From positions 1 through 64,000 of the forward strand of contig JAATGQ010000120.1 of the NCBI GenBank assembly GCA_015654595.1: a stretch of DNA of 64,000 nt, given 5' to 3'. The DNA is from Chitinophagales bacterium. Lineage in GTDB: Bacteria; Bacteroidota; Bacteroidia; Chitinophagales; Chitinophagaceae. The notes beneath the pieces are model-generated. The model did no database searches, had not been told where the DNA came from, and saw only the letters and a program-made list of their open reading frames with translations. The position numbers were made by a program, and so were the translations under genes. Positions 8,649 to 17,900 of this stretch are shown here, piece by piece; positions within the stretch are counted from its first letter, which is position 1; each line of letters begins with the position of its first letter.

Positions 8649-10489
8649 AAAGAGTCCCTCCGTAATTCCAGGGCCAGCTGGATCGATAATTCGGTCAGCT
8701 GTTTGTCGTCGATGGCGCTTGGCGCATCCAGCATCACGTCGCGTCCGCTGTTGTTCTTGGGGAAGGCGATGAAGTCGCGGATGCTTTCGCTGCCGCCCAG
8801 GATCGCGCAAAGCCGGTCAAAGCCAAAGGCAAGACCACCATGGGGCGGAGCGCCATATTCAAAAGCGCCCAACAGAAAGCCGAACTTATGCTGTGCTTCT
8901 TCCGGCGACAGCCCCAGCGCTGCAAACATCTTCTCCTGCAGCTCCCGCTGATAGATACGGATGGAGCCGCCTCCGATCTCGTTGCCATTTAACACCATGT
9001 CGTAGGCGTTCGCCTTGATATGATTATAGGGATGCTCCAGGTATTTTTCGGCGTTCTCGATCACGGGGTTGTTGTTGATCATTGTCTCGATATCTGAAGG
9101 CTTGGGCGAGGTAAAAGGATGGTGTCTTGCTACCCAGCGGTTCTCCTCTTCTGCGTATTCGAACAGCGGGAAGTCGAGTACCCAAAGCAGCTTGTACTCG
9201 TCCGCCTTACGCAGACCAAGCCGGCGGCCCATTTCCAGTCTCAGTTCGCTGATCGCTTTACGCGTGCGCTCTTCTCTTCCTGCCAGGATGAGAATGAGAT
9301 CGCCCTTGCCGGCGCCTGCCGCATCTGCGATCGCCTTCAGTTTGTCTTCTGCATAGAACTTGTCGACACTGCTTTTCAGCGTGCCGTCCGCATTGTATTT
9401 GATATAGACGAGGCCTTGCATGCCGATCTGCGGCCGCTTGACCCACTCTGTGAGTTCGTCCGTCTGTTTCCGGGTGTATTCGCTGCAGCCCGGTACCGCA
9501 ATCGCCAATACCGTTTCTGCATTATCAAATACGCCAAACCCTGCGCCGTTGATCAGATCGCCTGTGGCCAGCAGTTTGCCGCCCAGCTTAAAGGCAGACT
9601 TGAGGTTCAGGATCTTCATTCCGAAACGGATATCGGGCTTGTCATTGCCATACTGCCACATCGCGTCTTCCCAGCTCATTCTTTCGATGGCTTCGGTGTA
9701 GTCGATATTCTTGACGGTTTTGAAGATATGGCGGATCATGCCTTCGAACATGCCCAGGATGTCCTCCTGTTCGACAAAGCTCATCTCGCAGTCGATCTGC
9801 GTGAATTCCGGCTGACGGTCAGCCCGGAGGTCTTCGTCACGGAAGCACTTGACGATCTGGTAGTAACGGTCGTAGCCGCTCACCATCAGCAATTGCTTAA
9901 ACGTCTGTGGTGACTGGGGGAGCGCATAGAACTGACCGGCGTTCATTCTGGACGGGACAACGAAGTCGCGTGCGCCTTCCGGGGTGGTTTTGATCAGGAA
10001 GGGCGTCTCGATGTCCATGAACTGGTTCTCGTGCAGATAGTTCCGGGCAGCCCGGTTTACGGCGTACCGTAGTTCGATGTTCTTCTTGACGGCCTGACGG
10101 CGCAAGTCCAGGTAGCGGTATTTCATGCGCAGGTCATCACCGCCGTCCGTGTCATCCTGGATGGTGAATGGTGGTGTGGCCGATTTATTCAAGATCGTAT
10201 AAGAAGCTACTTTTATCTCGATATCGCCCGTATCCAGCTGTGGGTTCTTGCTGGTCCGCTCGGCTACTTCGCCCTTTACCTGTACCACAAACTCGCGTCC
10301 CAGCGGCTGCGCGTCCAGTTCTTTATTCAGCTCTTCGCCAAACAGCAGCTGTGTGATGCCATAACGGTCTCTAAGATCCACGAATGTGATACTTCCGAAT
10401 TTCCGTACTGTCTGTACCCATCCGGCGAGGGTAACTGTTTTCCCTGTCTGGGCGATCCTTAATTCTCCGCAGGTATGCGTCCGATACAT
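8645..10489 (-). CDS. aspS: Aspartyl-tRNA synthetase
   Basis: Class II synthetase that charges tRNA-Asp. It has an N-terminal OB-fold anticodon-binding domain ([19 protein letters not shown]), class II motif 2 in [16 protein letters not shown], a bacterial GAD insertion, and motif 3 [15 protein letters not shown] near the C terminus. The track starts 14 codons early; [10 protein letters not shown] at 10489 is the family start. A full Bacteroidetes-type promoter lies just upstream (10509-10539), giving a short leader. The stop overlaps the next gene in ATGA. Whether the enzyme is discriminating or also charges tRNA-Asn cannot be decided by eye. Confidence 0.97.
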   Translation of the reverse strand: MYRTHTCGELRIAQTGKTVTLAGWVQTVRKFGSITFVDLRDRYGITQLLFGEELNKELDAQPLGREFVVQVKGEVAERTSKNPQLDTGDIEIKVASYTILNKSATPPFTIQDDTDGGDDLRMKYRYLDLRRQAVKKNIELRYAVNRAARNYLHENQFMDIETPFLIKTTPEGARDFVVPSRMNAGQFYALPQSPQTFKQLLMVSGYDRYYQIVKCFRDEDLRADRQPEFTQIDCEMSFVEQEDILGMFEGMIRHIFKTVKNIDYTEAIERMSWEDAMWQYGNDKPDIRFGMKILNLKSAFKLGGKLLATGDLINGAGFGVFDNAETVLAIAVPGCSEYTRKQTDELTEWVKRPQIGMQGLVYIKYNADGTLKSSVDKFYAEDKLKAIADAAGAGKGDLILILAGREERTRKAISELRLEMGRRLGLRKADEYKLLWVLDFPLFEYAEEENRWVARHHPFTSPKPSDIETMINNNPVIENAEKYLEHPYNHIKANAYDMVLNGNEIGGGSIRIYQRELQEKMFAALGLSPEEAQHKFGFLLGAFEYGAPPHGGLAFGFDRLCAILGGSESIRDFIAFPKNNSGRDVMLDAPSAIDDKQLTELSIQLALELRRDSL

Positions 10490-10508
10490 GTCCGATTGAT
10501 TTGGACGG

Positions 10509-10539
10509 CAAATGTATTCAAAACCAGCCACCTGCCCAA
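10509..10539 (-). promoter_or_regulatory. aspS promoter (TTG-N20-TACATTTG)
   Basis: On the minus strand a TTG (10537-10539) is separated by 20 bp from TACATTTG (10516-10509), matching the Bacteroidetes TTG / TAnnTTTG promoter form. It lies 19 bp before the chosen aspS ATG, which supports that start over the track's earlier one. Confidence 0.6.
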
Positions 10540-10879
10540 CTGCGTTTCGCTGCTGGCGTCAGGCGCCTGGCGCGGCCTGACCGGCCGCTCGCCCATATAG
10601 CCAGTGGTGGTACCGCGTTGATAATGCGGTGGATATAATTCGTAACAATTTGATAATGAGCATTATTTTATGTGTCAGGAAAACATTTCCACAATGCTTT
10701 TGAATTTCGGATTTTCTTTCTATTTTGTTCGCATTAATCCGTACGATTCATTTCCTCTTGATTAAACCCACCTATAGGTTTTCCCTTCTAATACTTGAAA
10801 GCCGTAGATACGTATCCATAGCCGATGTAAGACCCATACTAGTTTTTTTCGTTTTGAATCACTTAGAAAAAAGAACTCT
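10540..10879. other. Intergenic region between aspS and the MtfA-like gene
   Basis: No convincing gene. The half next to aspS is G+C-rich with a 10-bp palindrome CAGGCGCCTG and a CCGGCCGCTC patch. The half next to the peptidase gene is A/T-rich and contains TATTTTGT near 10720, one base off a plus-strand -7 element. The 67-aa ORF of the track at 10725-10928 overlaps the true gene and has no coding look. Confidence 0.5.
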
Positions 10880-11722
10880 ATGGAAATTGTCGTCATCTTT
10901 TCATTGGTCGTGGGTATACTGCTCCTGAACCGCCCGGTCACTTTGCTCGTTCAACGTCTCTACACAAAGCATCAATTTACCCGGTTCGTCGAACAGGAAG
11001 CATTTTACCACACCGTTGTTTCCCGTTATTTCAAATATTATAACCGTCTCGGTCTGGGGGAACAACGCAAATTCCTCTTCCGTACCTGGCTCTTTCAGCA
11101 TGCCAAGAACTTCCATTATATTGAAGTGCAGGAAACCGCTGAAATGCCTATTCTGGTGAGTGCAGCTGCGATACAGTTGACGTTTGGACTAGAGAAGTTC
11201 AAGCTGAATTATTTTGATGATATCTTCATCCTTCGGGACGATTATCACTATGGCTTTTATTCGCGGCCTTTTATGGGACATGTCGATCAAACCGGTATCT
11301 ATCTTTCCTGGGATAATTTTATGAAGGGGATTGCCGGCGAGACGCCAAACTGTAATGTCGGTCTTCACGAGATGGGACATGCGCTGGCCTATGTCAATTT
11401 TGTTACCCAGACAGAAGAAGACAAACATTTCAAGACAGAGTTTCCCAACTTCTCCAAGGTGGCTCGCCCCATCTTTACTTCCATGCAGCAAAGCGAAGGC
11501 GCGAAGCGGAATATCCTCGGAGACTATGCCGCCACTAATTATCATGAATTCTGGGCGGTTGCCGTAGAAGTGTTCTTCGAAAGCCCCGTACAGCTGCGGC
11601 ATGAGCTGCCTGCACTTTATGAAGCCATGGCCACCCTGCTCAACCAGGATCCGCTGAGCTTCGTAGCTGGCAATACTACGATCATGCGTCACCCACTGGT
11701 TTCGCGCTCGCTGATCGCATAG
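10880..11722 (+). CDS. MtfA-like zinc metallopeptidase
   Basis: A 280-residue protein of the MtfA (DgsA anti-repressor) peptidase family. The zinc site is HEMGHAL (HExxH) near residue 163, with a downstream glutamate in NYHEFWAVAVEVFFE, the family's typical second motif. An N-terminal hydrophobic segment (IVVIFSLVVGILLLN) may anchor it to the inner membrane with the catalytic part facing the cytosol. In Enterobacteria MtfA binds the Mlc repressor; no Mlc homologue is visible here, so the partner in this organism is unknown. Monocistronic, followed by convergent genes. Confidence 0.88.
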   Translation: MEIVVIFSLVVGILLLNRPVTLLVQRLYTKHQFTRFVEQEAFYHTVVSRYFKYYNRLGLGEQRKFLFRTWLFQHAKNFHYIEVQETAEMPILVSAAAIQLTFGLEKFKLNYFDDIFILRDDYHYGFYSRPFMGHVDQTGIYLSWDNFMKGIAGETPNCNVGLHEMGHALAYVNFVTQTEEDKHFKTEFPNFSKVARPIFTSMQQSEGAKRNILGDYAATNYHEFWAVAVEVFFESPVQLRHELPALYEAMATLLNQDPLSFVAGNTTIMRHPLVSRSLIA

Positions 11723-11920
11723 GCTATCGGATCGAAGTCCGTCTTACCCCGTGCTTCGGCCATCGCTTTCCACTGCAGCCTTAAGAGCCTGATCCTGTCC
11801 TTCCATACATCCTTTCGCTGAAAATTCCGCCGACCTTCTTCCTTCTGATCATCCTTTGCCTATCCGCCTCTTCTGTCGTAGTGACGTCGCCCGATGCCGC
11901 GCCTGAAGAACCGGTAAAGG

Positions 11921-12991
11921 CTACGTCTTGCTCAACACCTTTGTAAATCGCCGTATGTCTGCATCCGGACGGATAGGCCATCCTTTTGCCAGGTGGTCGG
12001 CCAGCTGCCGTGCAAAGTAGGGTGCGAGTGAACATCCCTTTGTGCCCATTCCATTCAGTATGCCGACTTCAGGGTTTGCGGGATGCAGGCCTACAAAGGG
12101 TCTGCGTTCGAGCGTTGCGGGTCGGACTGCTGCGATATGCCCGATGATCCGGAAGGGCAGTTTCAACCAGGATAGTAACACCGCCTCTGTTCTTTGCCGG
12201 AACGCTTCTGTCGGATGCGGGTGATCAAAGGCCCATTCGTAAGAAGAGCCGACCCAGCACAGCCCATCTTTCCAGGGAGCAATGCTGATCCCCTTTTTGA
12301 ACACATGGCCCCGGTCCTGCGGCCAGTCGGGGATCTCGAGGATCAATGCCTCGCCTTTATTGGGCGCAAAGGGAAGACGCGTAAACCAGGGATTGGCAAA
12401 GCTGGCCATCCCATCGCAAAAGATCACCCGTTTCGCCTGTATATCTTTGTAGCTGACCTGTCCGTGTTTTACTTCCAGCGCTTCTAACTCAAAATCTTCT
12501 TCCCGCAGCAGGCCCTGTCTTTGTAGCCTTTCCCTTGCCGCTGCGATCAGACCCGGCATATCGATCAGGAAGCAGGGCTCGATGATCCCGTATCCCAGTT
12601 CATAGTGAAATGCCGATGCCCACTGCTGTTCATCAGCCGGTAAGGTCAGGTAGGGCGCGCCTTCTTCTATCCGTTTCGTAAAGGCAACCCGCATTTGCGC
12701 CGTAGGAAAGAAATCGATCACTTTTACCCGATCCATAAACGTACTGCCCAACAGCGGTTCCCATTGGTTGTAGGCATCTATGACAAAGGGCAGCAGCTCA
12801 TCGATCATCCAGGTGGTGACAAGTCTTCGGCCCGTCACCGGATTGATCAAACCTGCTGCTGCCCTCGAGGCGGTATGTGGACGGATAGCATCGATGATGA
12901 TATGTGAAAGACCAGCGCGTTCCAGCTCGCGGCTCAGGAAGGTCCCGGAGATTCCTTGTCCGATGATTAGTACGTCGGTAAGATTGCCCAT
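11921..12991 (-). CDS. FAD-dependent oxidoreductase, DAO family
   Basis: A 356-residue flavoenzyme of the D-amino-acid/glycine-oxidase group. The N-terminal Rossmann dinucleotide-binding motif reads VLIIGQGISGTFLSREL (GxGxxG), then the DAO-type SRAAAGLINPVTGRRL. The C-terminal FAD-contacting region is VRPATLERRPFVG with GILNGMGTKGCSLAP. No signal peptide, so cytoplasmic. Probable activity is oxidative deamination or demethylation of a small amine; no thiamine (thi) genes are nearby to support a ThiO role. The 198 bp downstream to the MtfA-like gene hold no clear gene. Confidence 0.82.
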   Translation of the reverse strand: MGNLTDVLIIGQGISGTFLSRELERAGLSHIIIDAIRPHTASRAAAGLINPVTGRRLVTTWMIDELLPFVIDAYNQWEPLLGSTFMDRVKVIDFFPTAQMRVAFTKRIEEGAPYLTLPADEQQWASAFHYELGYGIIEPCFLIDMPGLIAAARERLQRQGLLREEDFELEALEVKHGQVSYKDIQAKRVIFCDGMASFANPWFTRLPFAPNKGEALILEIPDWPQDRGHVFKKGISIAPWKDGLCWVGSSYEWAFDHPHPTEAFRQRTEAVLLSWLKLPFRIIGHIAAVRPATLERRPFVGLHPANPEVGILNGMGTKGCSLAPYFARQLADHLAKGWPIRPDADIRRFTKVLSKT

Positions 12992-13178
12992 GGGGCAAAA
13001 CTACTGATTTGCCGGCTCCCCGCCGCGGGCCTTTCCCCGGGCCGGGACCTCTTCGCTGCGTTGTGGCGCGGAGGCGACCGATGGCGATCGGAGATGAGGC
13101 TGCCGGTCTTTGCCGCGTGTCCCGGCGGCCGGGATAGCGAAGCAGATGGCGATCGGGGCGAGGGAGCTGCCTGTCGGA

Positions 13179-14243
13179 CTAATGCGCGGGGTTCATCAGC
13201 TGGATCGCGGTCCGGCTGACGCTGAACGGCGGCTTGTGGTTATAGTCCCGGCTCATCCGGTATACGCCCACGCCGGCTCCTTTGTTCTGTACTACCCAGT
13301 TCGCATAAGCATAAAGGTCAGCTGTCGCCTGTGCGTCTCCGCCGGCCTGGTCTTCCGTGCCATTGGGATAGATAAAGCTGTCTCCGTTGACGAGGTAAAT
13401 GGCTTTATCGATGCCGTATTCATTGGCGATGGCTTGTAATCCGTTGACACCGTCGCCGTTCCAGCCATGGGCGCCCGTCGTATAGGACTGGAAGAGTACG
13501 TAGTCGTAATTGCCGGGATGGCCCAGATACATTTTATTGTCCATGCCGCTGGTGCCATCCGTGTCAAAGAAAAAGACTGGTTTTTTGCCGCCGGTTTTGA
13601 CCGTGCAAAGCGTACAGTTGGGGCCATAGTACCGGGCCAGCGCCACGGCCAGGCTGTCTGCGTTGGCGACATTGCGGGGAACATCGTTGCCAAAAGTGCC
13701 ATATTCGACATCGAGGTCGATGCCATCCAGTCCCTTACCCAGGATCTCGGCGTTGTAAATGTCCCGGGCCCAGTGGTTATAGGAGGACGTATTATTGGCA
13801 ACGGTCTGGCTGAAACCCGGCGGGTTGACATAGCCGGGGACCTGGGTGGCAGGGTCTTTTGCCGATCCATCAAAATAGGCGTTGTTTACAAAGTGGCAGA
13901 CGACAATGCGAGTGCCTTTGGCCTGTGTGGCGCGCCAGTCTGCGGTGGAAGTATCACTCCCGGCAAAGAATTCCAGGAAATCGGCGCTATCCGGCGCATT
14001 TACCGGGTTAAACCCTGCTGAGGGGTCATTGCCGTCCCCCACGAGATAGCCGACAAAAATGTGGTGATTGCTGCTTTTGTAATCCAGTAAAGTGGGTGGA
14101 TTCGTCCCGGTGGTAATGAGGCTGTCTGTGGTGCTGCCGCCGCCTCTTGACTTTGATTTCGAACAGGATGAGAACAGGAAAAGGCTGGAAATAAGAAGGA
14201 TGCCTGCCATAGAGGCAACGGGATTCAGTCGTTTTGGTGTCAT
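13179..14243 (-). CDS. GH18-family lipoprotein, endo-beta-N-acetylglucosaminidase-like
   Basis: The chosen start MTPKRLNPVASM at 14243 gives a lipoprotein signal ending in lipobox LFSSC; the track's 32 extra N-terminal residues (Cys/Asn-rich) are not a signal peptide and are rejected. The catalytic signature LDGIDLDVEYG fits GH18 DxxDxDxE, with Glu as proton donor near residue 187. Later motifs FFFDTDG, YDYVLFQSYTTG and the C-terminal VGVYRMSRDYN suit EndoF/EndoH-type endoglycosidases, which cut the chitobiose core of N-glycans. No susC/susD or other carbohydrate genes adjoin, so it is a stand-alone gene. The upstream 187 bp (12992-13178) are G+C-rich with the 12-mer GATGGCGATCGG twice. Confidence 0.82.
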   Translation of the reverse strand: MTPKRLNPVASMAGILLISSLFLFSSCSKSKSRGGGSTTDSLITTGTNPPTLLDYKSSNHHIFVGYLVGDGNDPSAGFNPVNAPDSADFLEFFAGSDTSTADWRATQAKGTRIVVCHFVNNAYFDGSAKDPATQVPGYVNPPGFSQTVANNTSSYNHWARDIYNAEILGKGLDGIDLDVEYGTFGNDVPRNVANADSLAVALARYYGPNCTLCTVKTGGKKPVFFFDTDGTSGMDNKMYLGHPGNYDYVLFQSYTTGAHGWNGDGVNGLQAIANEYGIDKAIYLVNGDSFIYPNGTEDQAGGDAQATADLYAYANWVVQNKGAGVGVYRMSRDYNHKPPFSVSRTAIQLMNPAH

Positions 14244-14359
14244 TTGTATGTTAGAGTTGGTATTTTGAGGAAAAGGCCGAATGTTGTGTAACGATCCAGA
14301 TTTGCAATTATTGCAGTTGGTGCAACTTTTGCTTTTCATAATATAAATCGTTTTGATAC

Positions 14360-14866
14360 ATGGCGGCTCAACGACTATCCAACCGGCTGGCGAACTACGG
14401 GTTTCGGCGTGTTTTCGACAGCATCAACCAGCATGGTATAAAAAGAGGCGTCGATGCCATGGGCATCGACGCTTTTATCGGGCACTGCGCCCGTCTTTCT
14501 GCTGGCTCCGGAGCTATCACCGGTTTGGGTGGCACCGTTGCTGCGCTAGTGGGCCTTCCCTTTGATCTGTTGAATAGTCTCACACAGCAATTCCGTGTTA
14601 CCCTGGCCGTTATATATTACAGACGTGGCACTTATGATATCGGGTTCGACGAATTTATGCAGATCGTCGCCGTCTCTCTGGGCGTGGAGGCCGGTCTGAT
14701 CATGACCCGGACGGTACTTGAAAACATCGCCGAGCGACTCCTGATCCGGATGGGGGCAAAGGCCGGCGGTCGTTTGATCCCGATCGCCGGCGCGTTTATC
14801 GCCGGCGCCACGAATTATCTTTTTATCAAGAGCATCGGTAAATCGGTTAAAGCGCTGCCGCTTTGA
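14360..14866 (+). CDS. EcsC-like protein
   Basis: A 168-residue protein with Gly/Ala-rich hydrophobic segments resembling the EcsC family: SGAITGLGGTVAALVGLPFDLL, then a conserved-looking Q/A-rich helix (LTQQFRVTLAVIYYRRGTYD) and a C-terminal GRLIPIAGAFIAGATNY segment. EcsC proteins are membrane-associated and of poorly known role (in Bacillus the gene accompanies an ABC transporter). Here it stands alone, divergent from the GH18 gene and convergent with the large macroglobulin gene. Family assignment is moderately sure; function unknown. Confidence 0.65.
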   Translation: MAAQRLSNRLANYGFRRVFDSINQHGIKRGVDAMGIDAFIGHCARLSAGSGAITGLGGTVAALVGLPFDLLNSLTQQFRVTLAVIYYRRGTYDIGFDEFMQIVAVSLGVEAGLIMTRTVLENIAERLLIRMGAKAGGRLIPIAGAFIAGATNYLFIKSIGKSVKALPL

Positions 14867-14934
14867 TGGCACGCAACGGCTGGTTTATCCGGCCGCTGTC
14901 GCTGCTTCGGGCTGGCGTTTACCGTCCCGGCTCG

Positions 14935-17900
14935 CTAGTTCCCGCCCTCCACATTTACCCGGATGCCCTCGCTATGATAGGAGAACTCCGGCGCATACAT
15001 ACATTCTATGCTTGTGACCCCATTGCTGAAGTTCCCCGTCTGGCCAACCGTCATCGGGTATTCGAAGACATAGGTTCCCTTTGGCACATAGGAGAAGAAG
15101 AAATCTGTGCTGGCATCCTTCGTGCTTTCATAATAGCCCAGGTCGTCCTGCCACTTGTATTGACTGATCACATTGACCGGCTCCATACAAGCCGCCCGCA
15201 TGTCTTTCATGTGTACGTATTCCATATTCCTGTCGGCTGTGAGTTCGATCCGGGCCACTACCCGGTCGCCGGGTTTTAGCGTGGCGTTATCCTCGATAGG
15301 GTCGAGTACTTTGCCTGTCGATGTGTTCTTCTCGATAAACAAGTGTTTGCTGAGTTTTAAAGGGGCCTGGCTTCCTCCTGGAGGCGTGATCCGGTCCAGT
15401 ATATCGAAGTACTGCCAGTATACTGCGCCCCAGGCCGGGGAACCGGATGCAGGGCTGACTTTTGCGGCGGAAGTGCCGGCGGATCCGCTTTCGGTTTTCA
15501 TTGTCACGGTTATATTGCCCATGGATGGATTGACGAATGGACCATCCCATGCTTTCTTATAGTATCCGGTACCGGCCTCACCCTGCGCGCCGTCCCAGCC
15601 GACTTCTTTGTCGCCAAGCGTTATCGTCACCGCCCGTTGTGTGTCCAGCCAGTCTTCTCCCCCCAGCAATAACGCATAGCAGGCGTCGGCCGTGGCTTTT
15701 GTTGTGGACCAATTTTGGGTCTGTTTCTGTTTCAGCAGCCAGGTCTTCAGCTCTCTGTCCATAACGGCGTCGCCTGTGACTTGCCGGAAGGCTTCGATCA
15801 TCAGCGTTTCCGTCTCCACGGGGGCCTGATACCAGTAATAACCGCCTTCCATTCCCTTCCAATAGGTACCTTTTTCTTCGTTGCGGATAGCTCTCTGTTT
15901 CAGGGAGGTCATGATATTTTTGGCTGTCTGGACATCCCCGGTCCGGTATAGGGCAAGGGCGGCCATGGCTTGCATGTAGTTGCTCTCCCTGATCCATTGC
16001 GTTGCCAGTCTCTTTCTGAAATAGTTGATAGCCGGGAATACATTGCCGGGTATGCCATAATCGTTGAAAAAGCTGCGCATGTATAAGTACTGGATCTCCA
16101 TCTGGTCCATCCAGTGTACGCTCCCTGCGATCTTGAGACCTGCTTTTGCTGCGCGTTTATCGGCTTCGAGCGCCTGGTGATAGTCCTTTACAAATTCTTC
16201 GTCGAGATAGCTTAGTCCTGCCTTTGCGATATTTTTCAGCTTTGCAGCCACCGAAGCAGGAACGGCCTGCAGCTGCTGCAGATGACCGATCCCTGTCAGG
16301 ATATATTGCGTCATGTATCGGTCGTCGCGTCCGCCTTTGAACCAGGAGAATCCTCCGCCGGCATCTTGCATAGATGCTACTTTATCAATGGCGCTTGTCA
16401 GTTCCCGGTCGAGACGAGCCAGGTCAAACAGCAGCGCGATGTTCTTCTTTTGCTGTGCCTCCGTTTTGCCCGCCAGCACCCAGGGCGTTTCTTCCAGTAG
16501 TATAGACTTCAATTCCTGGTTCTTTTGCAGATTGCTCAGGAAGGCTGCGGTATCCTTTGTCAGCCAGGTATCGAAGACCTGGCGAAGGCGTGGGCTGCTG
16601 CCGACGATCTTACCCGCCAGTGCGTTTGCATAGAACCGGTTGAAGGTCTGCTCAGCGCATTCATAGGGATATTCTGCCAGGTAGGGCAGCGCTTCTACTG
16701 CATACCAGGCCGGATTAGCCGTAAACTCTACCGTGAGCGCGTGATGGTTCAGGGTTTCGCTGCTGCCGCTTTGCAAAAGCTTCTCCATCGTGAAATGCTT
16801 TGTGCCATCACCAGGCATATTCAACGGCAGGCTTTCTGTGACCAGCATCCGGTTGCTGACTACGGGCAAAGTAGCTTCTTCGCCATCGCTATAGTTGAGT
16901 GCCTGGGCTACTACCCGGTAGGTCAGCGGTTTGCTGTACTGATAGGGGATATCCAGCGGGAAGTTGACGACCGTACTCTGTCCCGCCCCCACTGTGAAGT
17001 ACTGGTTGGGCTGACGGTTGGTGAACTGTCCGTCTGCTGTCACTCCTGTTGTTGGATCGGTAAGCTGAAGGCTGACCTGACCCGTCATTTCGGAATCCGT
17101 TAGATTGGAGATCTTGACTGGCAGTTCCATACGATCACCTTCGCGCAGGAAACGCGTTGCATTGGGTACGACCATCAGCTTCTTTTGCGTGAGCACCGTC
17201 TTTTCCGAATAGGTAAAGGCTAGGTCTTTTGTATGCGCGAGCATCATCCACTTCCATTGGGTCAGGGCTTCGGGCATGGTAAAGGAGAAGCTGATATTGC
17301 CGGAGGCGTCGGTTTTCAGGTCGGGGAAGAAGAAGGCGGTTTCGTTGAAGTTTTTGCGGATCTGGACATCGGGTGCATTGACTGTGCCCTTTTTGGTGGT
17401 GATAACGATCACGCCATTGGCTGCCCGTGCTCCATATATCGAAGTGGCATCGGCACCCTGCAACACGGTCATTGAAGCGATCTGGCCGGGACTAAGGGTT
17501 GATTTGTCGACAGGGACGCCATCGACGATATACAGTGGCTCGCTGCCCTGGCCCGGGGCAGAGGCGCCTCTGATATTGTAAACTATTGTATCCGAGGTAA
17601 AGGTGTCGAAAGCGCCTTTAGCCATCGCAGGCGCCGGTGCGCCGGCAATTTCTGCTTTCCGGTAAAAGCTCATCGTGAGGGGTCTGCCCGCTTTCTTACG
17701 AATATATACCCGGCCTTCATCCATAAACACCATGTCCATATCATCCAACAGTTTGTCATAAACCATCGTATAACCGGGGAAATCGTCGAGACCAGGTCTT
17801 GTGCTGGAAAACTCGATACTGAAGTTTCTCGAGCCTGACCAGTTGTCTTGCAGCCTGGAGTAGACCGGGAACAGGGAGGGAACCGACCAGCTTTGCGGCT

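Noticed and set aside
12992-13178. G+C-rich spacer with GATGGCGATCGG twice, and other CGGCCGCTG-like patches (10581, 14889, 27130)
   Set aside because: Similarity among the patches is short and may reflect base composition only; not called a repeat family without a genome-wide search.
14244-14339. N-terminal 32-residue Cys/Asn-rich extension of the GH18 ORF
   Set aside because: Not a signal peptide; the Met at 14243 directly starts a lipoprotein signal, so the extension is untranslated.
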